DNA of 64,000 bases from Cladocopium goreaui (Eukaryota; Sar; Dinophyceae; Suessiales; Symbiodiniaceae), in the NCBI GenBank assembly GCA_947184155.2, contig CAMXCT020005112.1, forward strand, positions 1,117,001-1,181,000, given 5' to 3'. The translations under genes and the position numbers were made by a program. The notes under the pieces are model-generated. The model was not told the DNA's origin, searched no databases, and saw only the letters and a program-made list of their open reading frames with translations. This document shows positions 12,505 to 21,887 of the stretch, in pieces. The first letter of the stretch is position 1. Each line of letters opens with the position of its first letter.

Positions 12505-12608
12505 TACCCTCTGGTAACTTAACATAGCTATGGAAAATCACCATTTTTAACGGGAAAATCCACTATAAATGGCCATTTTCAATAGCTATGTTAGTTTACC
12601 AGAGGGTA
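12505..12608. repeat. MITE family A, copy 4
   Basis: This is a well-preserved copy: TA-CCCTCTGGTAACTTAACA at the left and TGTTAGTTTACCAGAGGG-TA at the right. The two halves could form a long hairpin. Confidence 0.8.
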
Positions 12609-12686
12609 CCTTTTCCTTCCATTTTTTGCAGCTGAAATTTCTATCCCACCCCCATTTTGGGGCCGTTCATCATCCCACGGAGGGGC

Positions 12687-12788
12687 CTTGATCTGTCGTT
12701 CGGACTCCTTGAGCCGCGCCTCCTGGGCGATCAATCGCCGTTCCGCGTCGGCGCGGCTCAGGACCTTCTTCTGAGTCTTCATGGCGTC
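12687..12788 (-). CDS. Coiled-coil gene exon
   Basis: This exon has 34 codons in phase 0 at both ends. The acceptor is TCCCCCCAG and the donor is a GC site (ATCAAG|GCCCCT). It encodes a basic/acidic helix including RLIAQEARLKESERQIK. Confidence 0.65.
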
Positions 12789-13176
12789 CTGGGGGGAGGA
12801 GAGGCGGTCACCTGTTTTCAGATGGCGATTTCACTGACTTTTCGGGTGATTTTCAGGCACCCCAACTTGCTGGGAAATTGAGTTACTGTATTCATTGCTT
12901 AAATCCGTACTTTAACCGAATCTACAATCCGAATCTACAATGCCATGGCGGGTCAGCATCCTAAATATCCTAACTCCCAACATCCCCAAAATATATGTTG
13001 AAGTATATTTGAATGCAGAGAAAACGTTCATCCCTGACCTCCCCCATCCCATCCTCATCCCAACACCCCTATCCTACTGGATTCTAGATCTTTTTCTCAA
13101 AATATGTGGTCCCCTCCAACCCCAAAAAGAACCATCCCCCCAATAGAAATATCATCCCCCATCCCCCCATCCCCCC

Positions 13177-13204
13177 AACCCCTAACCCCTAACCCCTAAC
13201 CCCC
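13177..13204. repeat. CCCCTAA short tandem repeat
   Basis: Three to four units of CCCCTAA lie within a C-rich tract, directly beside the donor side of the exon at 13217-13354. It is telomere-like in appearance but too short and too variant to call telomeric. Confidence 0.6.
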
Positions 13205-13216
13205 ATCCCCATCCAC

Positions 13217-13354
13217 CTCCAGGTCTGCCAGCTTCACCCGCAGCTTCTCGCGATCCCTCCTCGCCGAGGTCAGTTCCGCCAGCTGCACGTCGCGCTCCTC
13301 GAGCAGTTCACCCAGGCCGTGTAGCCGCTCCGTCTGCTTGGAGAGCTTGGAATC
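13217..13354 (-). CDS. Coiled-coil gene exon
   Basis: At 46 codons this is one of the longer exons, in phase 0 at both ends. The acceptor is GCATCGCAG and the donor is GT (CTGGAG|GTGGAT). It encodes a classic coiled-coil sequence including LGELLEERDVQLAELTSARR. It is one of the strongest single pieces of evidence for the gene. Confidence 0.7.
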
Positions 13355-13933
13355 CTGCGATGCCCCGCAGTCAAAACCAGGAACAATGGGGGAGTTCACC
13401 ATGGAAAATCTCTGGTTTTAATGTGTTTTTTGCTGATTTTTGGCATGAAAAATAGGGTGACTGAGGTGACTAGCACAAGGGTGAAGAAAACCAACCCAAA
13501 TGGGGATTGAACCAGGATCAATGGCCTAAACTTACCAAAGGGATGACAAAACCAACCACCAAAAATAGTGATTTAAGCATGCAAAAAATTAGAAGTGCTC
13601 AAATAATGGTTATATAACCAACAAAATATAGGGCTAGTTCTGATGATAATGAAGTTGAAAAGAATTTTTGACCAGCAAAATGAGGAAATCTATGGCAATC
13701 TAAGGGTCTACTTGGAAGATCACCTCGGGTGAATTTGTGGAGGTCATATCCACCGTGACCAACTCACTTTCATTCAATTTTAGTGACATCGAAAAGATGG
13801 AAAATGTTTTGTTTCCACTCTTTACAACATCGGATTTCACTCAAATCTATCTTTTCCAGCCCAAAATTTCCTCGAACCACTATCTAAGACTCTAGGTCAA
13901 AGCAAATTCCACCGGCAGCACCGAAACCTATAC

Positions 13934-13990
13934 CCCAGCTGGATCCTTCGCCTTCAGTTGTTTCCGCAAATTCTCGATCGAGCGCTTCAC
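13934..13990 (-). CDS. Coiled-coil gene exon
   Basis: This is a 19-codon exon, VKRSIENLRKQLKAKDPAG, in phase 0 at both ends. The acceptor is TCCGAACAG and the donor is GT (GCTGGG|GTATAG). Confidence 0.65.
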
Positions 13991-14343
13991 CTGTTCGGAA
14001 AGTGACTTGGGGGGTCTTCGATTCTGTTTTTTTATGGAACACCCTGAAATGTTGCCAAAAAAATCTATGAACAGTCCAGTTGACAGTTGTGTGAAGAAAT
14101 ATGTACTTTGTCAGCCAAACATGGCTGTTTACGGTGAAACTCGTTTGCAAAGCATATCTTGTTGAAGTGATCCTCAGGTGCTTTTGCAAAACGATTTTGG
14201 GCTTTGGATGATTTTGATCCATGGTGAAGTCGTGGATGGTGATTTTCCGACCAAAATCTGCGGTGTCCACATGTCATTGATTGTGACACCCAAATAACCA
14301 TGACAAATTGATGTCCTCGTGTCATTGGTAGATGATCGAATAC

Positions 14344-14405
14344 CTCCAAGTTCTTCAAATGCCCATGATCTTCCAACTTGGTGATCTCGTCATGTTCATG
14401 CTGCA
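14344..14405 (-). CDS. Coiled-coil gene exon
   Basis: The acceptor is TGCCCAAG and the donor is GT (TTGGAG|GTATTC). It encodes QHEHDEITKLEDHGHLKNLE. It starts with two bases of a split codon and ends on a codon boundary, which begins the phase-consistent chain running to the stop at 5397. Confidence 0.6.
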
Positions 14406-14686
14406 CTTGGGCACACATCCCTCGTTTTCGAACAAACATATATTGTATATATATATATGTGTGTATATATATATCATTGGCTAAATCATGATGTTTACGG
14501 TTCAAATCCCCATTAACTGGTTGTTTAAATCCCGTTTAGACCACCCCTTTTTTCCTGGTTCAATCCCGTTCTCCATTGAAAAATCTCACGGGATAATCTC
14601 CATGCAGTTGGACGCCCAAGTTACGTTTGCTGGTCTATGTTCACCCGCTTCACCCAACTGAATGGATATATCATGATATATCCATC

Positions 14687-14806
14687 TGGGTAAATGAAAT
14701 CATATTTCACCAAGCTGAATCTTAAGGCCATGAATGGGGGTGATTCCTCTAATTAACCATGATTTCCAGTGAGGGAGAAAGGGCTCGGTCGTTATGATTT
14801 ACCCAG
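14687..14806. repeat. MITE family C, copy 3
   Basis: The ends are TGGGTAAATGAAATCAT and ATGATTTACCCA. The interior shares CTGAATCTTAAGGCCATGAA with the other copies. Confidence 0.65.
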
Positions 14807-15602
14807 ATCCATGATATATCAACCCCAACTTGGTGAAAACAAAACGATGTTTCAATGGCGAAATGCCAATACATGGGTCGGTTCCATCCCTCATTTGGAT
14901 ACAATTCTTGATTTTCGTATCTGATGATGATGAAATCATAATATTTCATATTTGTTAATGGTTAAAATCCCAAACCAAACAAAAAAAAGAACAGATCCCC
15001 ATCGTTTCTACCCAAATCCCCATGTTTAAATTCAATCCAATTCCTTTAGATCCCCTTAAAATATCTAAAATCCCGTTTTCATGGCTGAATTTCGATGTTT
15101 GATGTTTGAATCACCATGTTTCACCATATTCCCATGAAATCCCATGCAAAAATCCCATCAAATCCGATGAAACCCACCAAATCCTAGTTAAATAACCATT
15201 TGTCGCCATGTTTCATGCTTGAAATCCCAGTAAACTCCCCTGAAAATCCCTTTAAACTAGACCCCATTATATATCCACTTCTCACACAGCCACTTGCACT
15301 ACCAGACCTTTCTCACGCATCCAGTTATATACATTGCCTGGCCCTTCTCATTCCCATACATCCACTTACATTGCCTGCATTTTTTCTCACATCCACTTAC
15401 ACAGCCTTAACCAGTCTCACACATTCACTTACACTGTCTAAACTAAAGCAAAAAACCTTACAGTTTTCTTACACTTTCTTCTTACAGATTCTTCACACCC
15501 TTCCTGTGGTTAGCAGGGTTGGTAGTCATAAAATTAGTCCTTATTGTTGATCGTTACATCCCATTTTTGATGCAGAAATTCCCAGTGAAATCTCTCTTCG
15601 AC

Positions 15603-15694
15603 CTCCGCATCCTCCATCGCTTTTGGCCCCAAGGGTGGCAAGAAGACCCGCTGCACGTGTGGCGGCACGGGGGCGCCACTCGCGGCGTCCTCAC
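15603..15694 (-). CDS. Coiled-coil gene, candidate exon
   Basis: The acceptor is ATTCATCCAG and the donor is a likely GT (GCGGAG|GTCGAA). It encodes EDAASGAPVPPHVQRVFLPP and then GPKAMEDAE. Its phase does not match the next exon at 14344-14405, so an exon may be missing between them or the borders may be off. Confidence 0.45.
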
Positions 15695-16062
15695 CTGGAT
15701 GAATCAATAGGATCATAGGCATTTCATGGGAACTCATGGGAGATTTGAGTTGGATTTTAACATATAACCATCAAACATGGTGAAAAAATGTGATTTCGTC
15801 AGGATTTAGGATGGTTCTATGCTTGATATCCCATTTTTTTTCGGTAATTTGGTGGTGAAGTTCCAGTTTTGGGCATCCCCCCTTCATATTCAACAGCCCA
15901 AAAATGTATGGCCTGTTTTCCCCTACATCCGCCGTGGAGGTTCAATACCGAGAAGGGATGATCCAATTTATTGGAGCCAATCTCACCGCGAGTGTTGCCA
16001 TGGATTATTTTAGGAACCCCTTAAAAAAATTGACCTAGTTTGAATGCTTTGTCCAATAAATT

Positions 16063-16172
16063 TACCCTCTGGTAAACTAACAGGTTGCTATTGAAAATGG
16101 TGATTTATAGTGTATTTTCCCATTAAAAATGGTGATTTTCCATATATTTTTTTGTATGTTTACCAGAGGGTA
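16063..16172. repeat. MITE family A, copy 5
   Basis: The ends are TA-CCCTCTGGTAAACTAACA and TGTTTACCAGAGGG-TA. The left half matches the copy at 45441 closely. Confidence 0.8.
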
Positions 16173-16302
16173 ATAGCTCAAAACGTCCTAAAAACTGGGC
16201 TAGGTCAAGCCCGAAAAACCCCAGGTTTCGGTGAAACCGCATCAAAATCACGATATGTGGCTGTTCATCTCGAAAAGAATGCTAATTATTCAGAGGCTGT
16301 GA

Positions 16303-16396
16303 CCCATATATATATATATAGATAGATAGATAGATAGATAGATAGAAATATATATATATATTGTATATAATATATATATATATATATTATATATAA
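16303..16396. repeat. TA and GATA microsatellite
   Basis: A TA run is followed by about seven GATA units and more TA-rich sequence. Confidence 0.85.
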
Positions 16397-16440
16397 GGTT
16401 TCGGGTCAAGCCAAGCCCCTCGGTAGCTGTACCCTCTAAC

Positions 16441-16509
16441 CTTAGCGGCGATTGCAATTCTTTGGCCGCGGGCATCGATAACTTTGCCTTCAGGGATCTC
16501 CAATTTGAC
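16441..16509 (-). CDS. Coiled-coil gene exon after the LINE intron
   Basis: This exon has 23 codons in phase 0 at both ends. The acceptor is AGTTCACAG and the donor is GT (GCTAAG|GTTAGA). It encodes VKLEIPEGKVIDARGQRIAI. It is the first exon downstream (in gene direction) of the intron that holds the two LINEs, and its phase matches the exon at 36108-36140. Confidence 0.6.
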
Positions 16510-17023
16510 CTGTGAACTCAGTTGCGTGACCTTCTGCTACTGCTCACTCTCATTTTTGGATTGATTCTGTTTTATTTAGCGTCCCGGAGCCACAAAACAC
16601 CCGGGTATTTGCAAAACATCCCTTGCCTTTTCTGAACTGGTCTAACCCTGGAATTTGCTTGTGGATTTCGACTTTACTGTGTTTAACCTGACCATCGGGC
16701 TTGCACAGTCGTGATCTTTCACATCTTTCCTGTGTATTTGTTCGTGATCGGGCTTTACATGGGCAATTTGTGCTTCCTTGTCTTTGTGATCTTCACCTAT
16801 TTGATCAATTTTGTGCACATTGCGGACGAGACCTACTGCAACCACGACTCTAGCCACTCGAAGAAGGGCATTGAGGCGTGCGAGAGCTTCCGCAAGGAGG
16901 CAGTGGTATTTCCACAAAAGAGGCCTGGTTCTTTTGCCACCCACCAAGTTGCGCAAGATCTTTGCGGTCCTGAGGAGTCATCACTCACAAGACGCACAAT
17001 TTCTTGCCGGAATTGCGAGAGCA

Positions 17024-18033
17024 ATGTCGGGCAATGCACCGTGGCGTTGTGGAGGGTGCCGTCAGCTGCGCAAGCACACGGCAACATTCTGTCAAACCTG
17101 TCAACAGCCTTGGCAGAACACTATCGACCGCACTTATGTACATCAGCCTGGAGGCCGACAGGACTATGCCGCCAACTGGAACTACGATCAGACTGGTTGG
17201 GGAGGTCAACAAGGCTATCAGAATTGGAGCAGAGCGAGATCAAAGAGCAGGACACAGACACCAAAGGGCCGCAGGTCCAAAAGTGCTCAATCAAGAGGTC
17301 CGGGGAAAGGGCAAGGCAAAGGTTTTACACAACCTCTGCCGCCACCTCCGATGCCTCCACCAACTACTGCATGGACCAACTTCAACATGCAGAATATGCC
17401 GAGCCCACAGATGATGATGATGTCGCAAGGCATGCCATTTATGCCTCCGCCTCAGTCGATGGTACCGCCATCATCGACACGACAAGCAACTTCTGTGGCA
17501 CCAACGGCACCGACTTTTCAGAGTCCCATACCGCCTCAGCTGGTTATGGACTCAGAACAGCGAGAGTTCATGGAGATGGCACGGGCACGCCAGTCAGAGC
17601 TTCCGCCAGATATGCGACAGAAGATGCAGAAGTTGACCAAAAAGGAAGGTGCACAAGCCACAAAAGAACTGCATTCAGCAGTCAGAACTTTGGGTTTTGC
17701 GAGAAAGGATGTGGAAGAAGCCCTTCAAGCGAGATCCAATCTCATAGGATCATGGAAATCCTTCCTATCTGGCGCTGTGCAGACTTGGCAAGAGTACACA
17801 GTACTATTTCAGAACCAGGAACGGGAACTTCAAGAACGCATTCAACAAGCTCATCTAGCTTTTGGATTGGATTGGATTGGAGGAGGACGTCAACCTGCTC
17901 CTCACCGAAGTGAAGTAGTTAAGACGCCGAAATTGCCAACGCAGAGCCAGAGCTCTTTGCACTGAACAAACCGGAGGGCAAGTTCAAGCCAAGAAAAGTA
18001 CCACCCATGCAGCTGAAGAAGCAGCAAACGCTC
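17024..18033 (+). pseudogene. Outer LINE ORF1, N-terminal part
   Basis: I place the start at the ATG at 17024 because the next residues (SGNAPWRCGGCRQLRKHTAT) begin a RanBP2-type zinc finger. That finger has Trp, then Cys-x2-Cys, ten residues, then Cys-x2-Cys. An Arg/Ser/Lys/Gly-rich basic stretch and a Pro/Met/Gln-rich region follow, then a helical Gln/Glu-rich region. The role is probably RNA binding in the retrotransposon RNP. The frame is broken near 17920: the continuation (AEPELFALNKPEGKFKPRKV) is in another frame. At about 18033 the sequence is cut by the inner LINE. An overlapping 400-codon open frame from 16711 is a shadow. A frame open upstream to 16811 lacks protein-like character before 17024. 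Confidence 0.7.
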
Positions 18034-20386
18034 ATTCAAACGACCTGTTTTGACGTGGTTCGTGTTCAAGCAAAACTTGCCAGTAGGGAAGAGAACCCTT
18101 TAGTTGCGCCTTCCAAGCTTCTCCAGCCCAAACAACTGCCTCTCTGTGTTGTGACAAACAAGTAGCAATCACCTGCCGAAATTGACCTGTAAGATCAGCC
18201 GCGCTAGCATCCGCTTTGGCATTGAGCATGCGGCAACGCAAAACATCAAGCCACCCTTCGGGTGGGCGCCATCGAGGAACTTTATTATGCGAGGGAATCC
18301 AAGCACAAGAAGAGCCATCAACCAAAAGCATCCTGATATAATGCCAGTATGGAAAAAGATCTCCACCCCACTGACCAAGCCGCATGCCACGATGAAGACG
18401 TTGCACAAGAGCTTGGTTGTCAATCAGCAAGCGCACCGCTCTGTTCGCTTCATGGGAAGCCAAGCAGGCTTGAAGAAGTGCACCTCTCTCGCCCGCAGCA
18501 GGAGTTTGCTCGAAACCATGCACCAACCCATTGACCGTGGGCCCAAGATGTGCCGCCACAGCCCAGCTGGCACGCTGCCAAAGTTCGCACCCTGGAGCGA
18601 TTGCGCAACTTCCATCCAAGCCCAAAGTCGGCGTTTGATGTGGGTCAAACTGTTGTAGAAAAGCCACCAGAATGGGGTCGGCCGTCATATCTTCAAATGG
18701 AAGAACAGCTGGAGCATCCACAAGAGGAACAAGCAACCGCCTTTCAGTTGGAGTTTTGAGATCACCATGCCAAGGATTTGCCTCGCAGTAGAAAGTGAAA
18801 TGCTCACGATCAGGAGAGCTCAAACCACAATCACACTGCAAGTCGACTTCCAAACGTTGAGTAACTCTCCCATCCACTGCTGCACCTGTCAAGACTCTGC
18901 GACCACAATAGTTCAAATCATGCGCCACATTGGCCTGGAATTGGAACACAGGCAACTTACCTTCAGGTAAAGGACCCTCCGTTTTGGTGTCCTTCGTCCA
19001 CATAAAAGCCAGCCATGCTGCAGCAGCAGCTTTGTATAAGCTTGAAGAAGACATCCACCCTGGTTTCAAAGTCCCCACGGGAGTGATCCACAAACCACCC
19101 TCAACACGCCAATTCCAGTCTTTGCAAACAGTATTCCACCTTGGGCCTGGCGAAACAGCGGCGGGCACACCTATGGCCAAGCGGCACTGGCGCTGCCATT
19201 CAGCCCGGGCTGCAGCAAAGTGAAGCGCAAAAGCAGGATGCAAACGCGGTGTGCCCAAAGAGTTCCAGAACAGCAATCTACTGCGACCTGGGGCAGGCTT
19301 GCGCCCCCAGACCGCCGCTTCAATACTGGAGGTCCAACTCTTGATGGTATCAACATCATAGTGGTGAAAAGCTCCTGTCCATGCAAACAAAGAGATCACC
19401 AACTGTCCCAGCAAGGTCTTGCGGGTGCCCAAACGTTTCGCTGCCAACCTGATTTTGCGACACCTCTCCTGAATGTCAAAGGAAAGCTTCTCTGCATTAA
19501 CACAAGCACCTGCACGCTCCAAATTGTACTGAATACCCAGAAGCGTGAACTTGCTGCAAGGAGCCCCCAACACGTCCTGTATCTGTGACAGCTGAGGCGT
19601 CAAATGTTGCTTGGTTGTGAAACTATTTAACTTGTCAGGATGGAGTTCCATGCCCAGAATTGCATCAACCTGCGCACCTGCCTGCATGGCGTTGGTGACC
19701 ACGTGAATGCCGTTGACACCTTTCTTCCACATTGTGCGGTCATCCAAATAAACTGCAAGAGAAACACGAGGCTCTTGCAAAAGAACGAAGCGCACCCAGA
19801 CTACCATCACCGCATTGAGTAAGGCTGGGCTTGCCGGGCAGCCCTGCAGCAGCCCCCGCCGAGCACAAATGGGCTCTGAATGGAAAATGCCTTGCCAGGC
19901 AAACCACCTGCGTTGGTCAGTGTAAAAATTTTCCACCATGTCACACAAACTGGCCGGAGCACCCAACCAGCGCCAAATAGCAAGTGCAGTCTTTGGACAA
20001 ACTGAATCGAAACACCTACGGATATCGGCCTTGCAGCCAACAAAATCAACTCTTGAACGTTTGGCAGCACGAATGTCTTCGTAGAGCAATTCATGAACAT
20101 CCATAATGCCTCTTCCTGGACGGCCGCCACAAAGCTGAGGCAAGGCCCATTCTTGTATCCATGGTCGGAGCTTTTGCAAAGTTGCACTCATGCAGATGCG
20201 CCACAGGACCGTCGTGATGGCAAGTGGGCGCAGGCCCCCGGCCGCCTTTGGAATCAAGGCTATGCGAATATCTTTCCACATTGTAGGAACTTTCGCACAC
20301 TGCATGCACGCCGACCACAAGACTGCAACGTGATTCCAAAAGGACTCCGGCAACTTGCACAAATGAGCCGCAGTCCAAGCATCCAT
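18032..20386 (-). CDS. Inner LINE RT and RNase H
   Basis: A 784-codon frame starts at an internal Met. Reverse-transcriptase homology begins a few codons upstream, in this frame. RT motifs are KADIRRCFDS (motif A, catalytic Asp), RRGLLQGCPASP (motif B) and YLDD (motif C, Asp at about 215 and 216). The C-terminal part is an RNase H: Asp at about 591 in LGLDGSC, Glu in AGERGALLQ, Asp at about 656 in LLIDNQAL, and the SHN and NAKADAS segments. It copies element RNA into DNA at the target and removes the RNA strand. A frame break at an A-run (plus 20396-20401) separates it from the endonuclease frame, which would be joined to it in an intact copy. The stop codon lies at the very 3' end of the element. 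Confidence 0.85.
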   Translation of the reverse strand: MDAWTAAHLCKLPESFWNHVAVLWSACMQCAKVPTMWKDIRIALIPKAAGGLRPLAITTVLWRICMSATLQKLRPWIQEWALPQLCGGRPGRGIMDVHELLYEDIRAAKRSRVDFVGCKADIRRCFDSVCPKTALAIWRWLGAPASLCDMVENFYTDQRRWFAWQGIFHSEPICARRGLLQGCPASPALLNAVMVVWVRFVLLQEPRVSLAVYLDDRTMWKKGVNGIHVVTNAMQAGAQVDAILGMELHPDKLNSFTTKQHLTPQLSQIQDVLGAPCSKFTLLGIQYNLERAGACVNAEKLSFDIQERCRKIRLAAKRLGTRKTLLGQLVISLFAWTGAFHHYDVDTIKSWTSSIEAAVWGRKPAPGRSRLLFWNSLGTPRLHPAFALHFAAARAEWQRQCRLAIGVPAAVSPGPRWNTVCKDWNWRVEGGLWITPVGTLKPGWMSSSSLYKAAAAAWLAFMWTKDTKTEGPLPEGKLPVFQFQANVAHDLNYCGRRVLTGAAVDGRVTQRLEVDLQCDCGLSSPDREHFTFYCEANPWHGDLKTPTERRLLVPLVDAPAVLPFEDMTADPILVAFLQQFDPHQTPTLGLDGSCAIAPGCELWQRASWAVAAHLGPTVNGLVHGFEQTPAAGERGALLQACLASHEANRAVRLLIDNQALVQRLHRGMRLGQWGGDLFPYWHYIRMLLVDGSSCAWIPSHNKVPRWRPPEGWLDVLRCRMLNAKADASAADLTGQFRQVIATCLSQHREAVVWAGEAWKAQLKGSLPYWQVLLEHEPRQNRSFE

Positions 20387-21887
20387 ACCAGCCGCTTTTT
20401 TGTTTAGCTTTCAACGCAGAACGCGCCAAATCAGCCCCAACCACTTGAATGCTTTCAGGCGTGACTGGGTCGACCTGATTGTTGAGCTGCAAACACAAAT
20501 TTGAAACCTGGTCTAAATGTGGGAGGTGGTCCGGATTCCAATGCGTGTGCCACGCAGCTGCCTCCTGTCTTGCCTTATCTTCAGGCAAAATAGGACCATC
20601 GACCTGTGTTGCTGTAGGTGGATCAGGTGGTTTTTGCTGAACCCACTTCCCCAGTTTCGCAACATTTTCTTGAATGTCCTCTTTCCAAGCAGCAAGGCGT
20701 CGCTGAGACGCCTTTTTGGCCACCTCATCTGCAAGAAGCAAAGCGGCGGGAGCCAAACCACCATCAGATAAAGAAAACGCAGTAAGAGACGAGTGCAAAA
20801 GCGGAGCATCGCGCAACAGCTTGGTTTGCAATTGCGGCGAAGGAGCCTTTTGATATTCGACCACCCGCCGTGCAAATCTTCTCAGCTTTCGCTCCTCCAA
20901 AGTCTGCAACGTAGGAGCTTTGGTTGATGGGGGGCTCGCCATTTTGTGCGGGCCGTCCCTTGATGCCCTGCTGGGCTTGCCTTGTGCAAGCAGCAAAGAT
21001 TCAGCACAGTTGCTCAGGACCACCCAAGCTTGATCCACATTTCCGACGGCCAGAGCATCGGTGAAATCTTGCTGTGATTCTGCCCAAGCAACATTCCAGT
21101 TCTCAACCTCCACATTGCAAAGCAAGAGTGGTGCGCTTGCCGGCAATCTCCAAGGCGTGGGTAAGCTACCATGCACATGTATATCGTAAATGACTGCATC
21201 ATGGTCAGCAACACCTAAAGACTGCATTCTTCCGGAAACAACAACTCTGGGAGTTGAAAGCGCGTAGTCAATGACCACCCCTGTGTATTCACCATCTGAG
21301 TTGCGATGGGTGCCAGGGCCAATCTGGTCTCCGCAGACTTGTTCATCGCAAGAATACCATTGCCCCGACGCCAGCGCGGTGGAGGCCGGCCAAACATGCC
21401 TTTCCCTGTTGAAATCGCCCACAATGATTGCTTCTTCGCCCAGCATAGCAACGTATTCAAAAATGGCAGCCAAGGCGTGGCCAGCAGCTGTTTGATCGTT
21501 GGCATGTAGGTACACATTGATCAGAAGAAGCGGTCGCTGGTGAGGTCGAAAAAGCTTCAGCGCAAGCTTCAGCGCCATGGCACGGTCAGCCGGTGCAAAC
21601 TGACTTGGAATGGCCAACGCTTCAGCAGGCCACTTTGACAAAACTAACGTCCCGCCAATCACCACATTCTTGGCATCTACCCCTTGGCCGCCAGGAAAAA
21701 CTTGCCACTTTCGCTGGTTTGCAGCTGACTTGACAGCGCTCCAACTGTCGACATTGACTCTAGTTTCTTGCAAACAAAGAACATCGATCTGCTCAGTCTT
21801 TGCTAACTCAAAAACGCCACCCAACCGGCCACTCAATGACCGGACATTCATAGTTCCCAACCTTAAAGTGCTAGACGTACCCGTCAT
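20091..21887 (-). CDS. Inner LINE endonuclease and RT N-terminus
   Basis: The ATG at 21887 overlaps the ORF1 stop (ATGA). The first 230 or so residues are an APE-type endonuclease: TMNVRSL, LCLQETR (catalytic Glu), IIVGDFN, VIDYALS and GVADHDAVIYD (Asp-His). It nicks target DNA to prime reverse transcription. The following Lys/Arg-rich linker leads into the RT fingers (DLARSALKAKQK). After about residue 496 (near 20400) the frame carries on out of register to 20091 and is no longer meaningful. The shift needed to reach the RT frame is +1 at an A6 run, so this is most likely a one-base indel. Confidence 0.8.
   Translation of the reverse strand: MTGTSSTLRLGTMNVRSLSGRLGGVFELAKTEQIDVLCLQETRVNVDSWSAVKSAANQRKWQVFPGGQGVDAKNVVIGGTLVLSKWPAEALAIPSQFAPADRAMALKLALKLFRPHQRPLLLINVYLHANDQTAAGHALAAIFEYVAMLGEEAIIVGDFNRERHVWPASTALASGQWYSCDEQVCGDQIGPGTHRNSDGEYTGVVIDYALSTPRVVVSGRMQSLGVADHDAVIYDIHVHGSLPTPWRLPASAPLLLCNVEVENWNVAWAESQQDFTDALAVGNVDQAWVVLSNCAESLLLAQGKPSRASRDGPHKMASPPSTKAPTLQTLEERKLRRFARRVVEYQKAPSPQLQTKLLRDAPLLHSSLTAFSLSDGGLAPAALLLADEVAKKASQRRLAAWKEDIQENVAKLGKWVQQKPPDPPTATQVDGPILPEDKARQEAAAWHTHWNPDHLPHLDQVSNLCLQLNNQVDPVTPESIQVVGADLARSALKAKQKSGWYGCLDCGSFVQVAGVLLESRCSLVVGVHAVCESSYNVERYSHSLDSKGGRGPAPTCHHDGPVAHLHECNFAKAPTMDTRMGLASALWRPSRKRHYGCS
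20396..20401 (-). other. A6 homopolymer at EN/RT frame break
   Basis: Six A residues (minus strand) sit exactly where the endonuclease frame must change to the RT frame. One base fewer would join the two frames through the RT finger region. The direction is +1, so this is not a standard -1 slippery site. Confidence 0.7.

Noticed and set aside
13177..13204. Telomeric repeat (CCCCTAA)n
   Set aside because: There are only three to four units inside a C-rich tract, and the unit differs from the TTTAGGG type expected for dinoflagellates.
16711..17913. 400-codon plus-strand frame overlapping the outer ORF1
   Set aside because: The zinc finger and basic/proline-rich composition are in the neighbouring frame. 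This one starts with a hydrophobic stretch from non-coding DNA and has no motif.
20396..20401. Programmed -1 frameshift site in the inner LINE
   Set aside because: The change needed is +1, and the codon register does not fit an X-XXY-YYZ heptamer.
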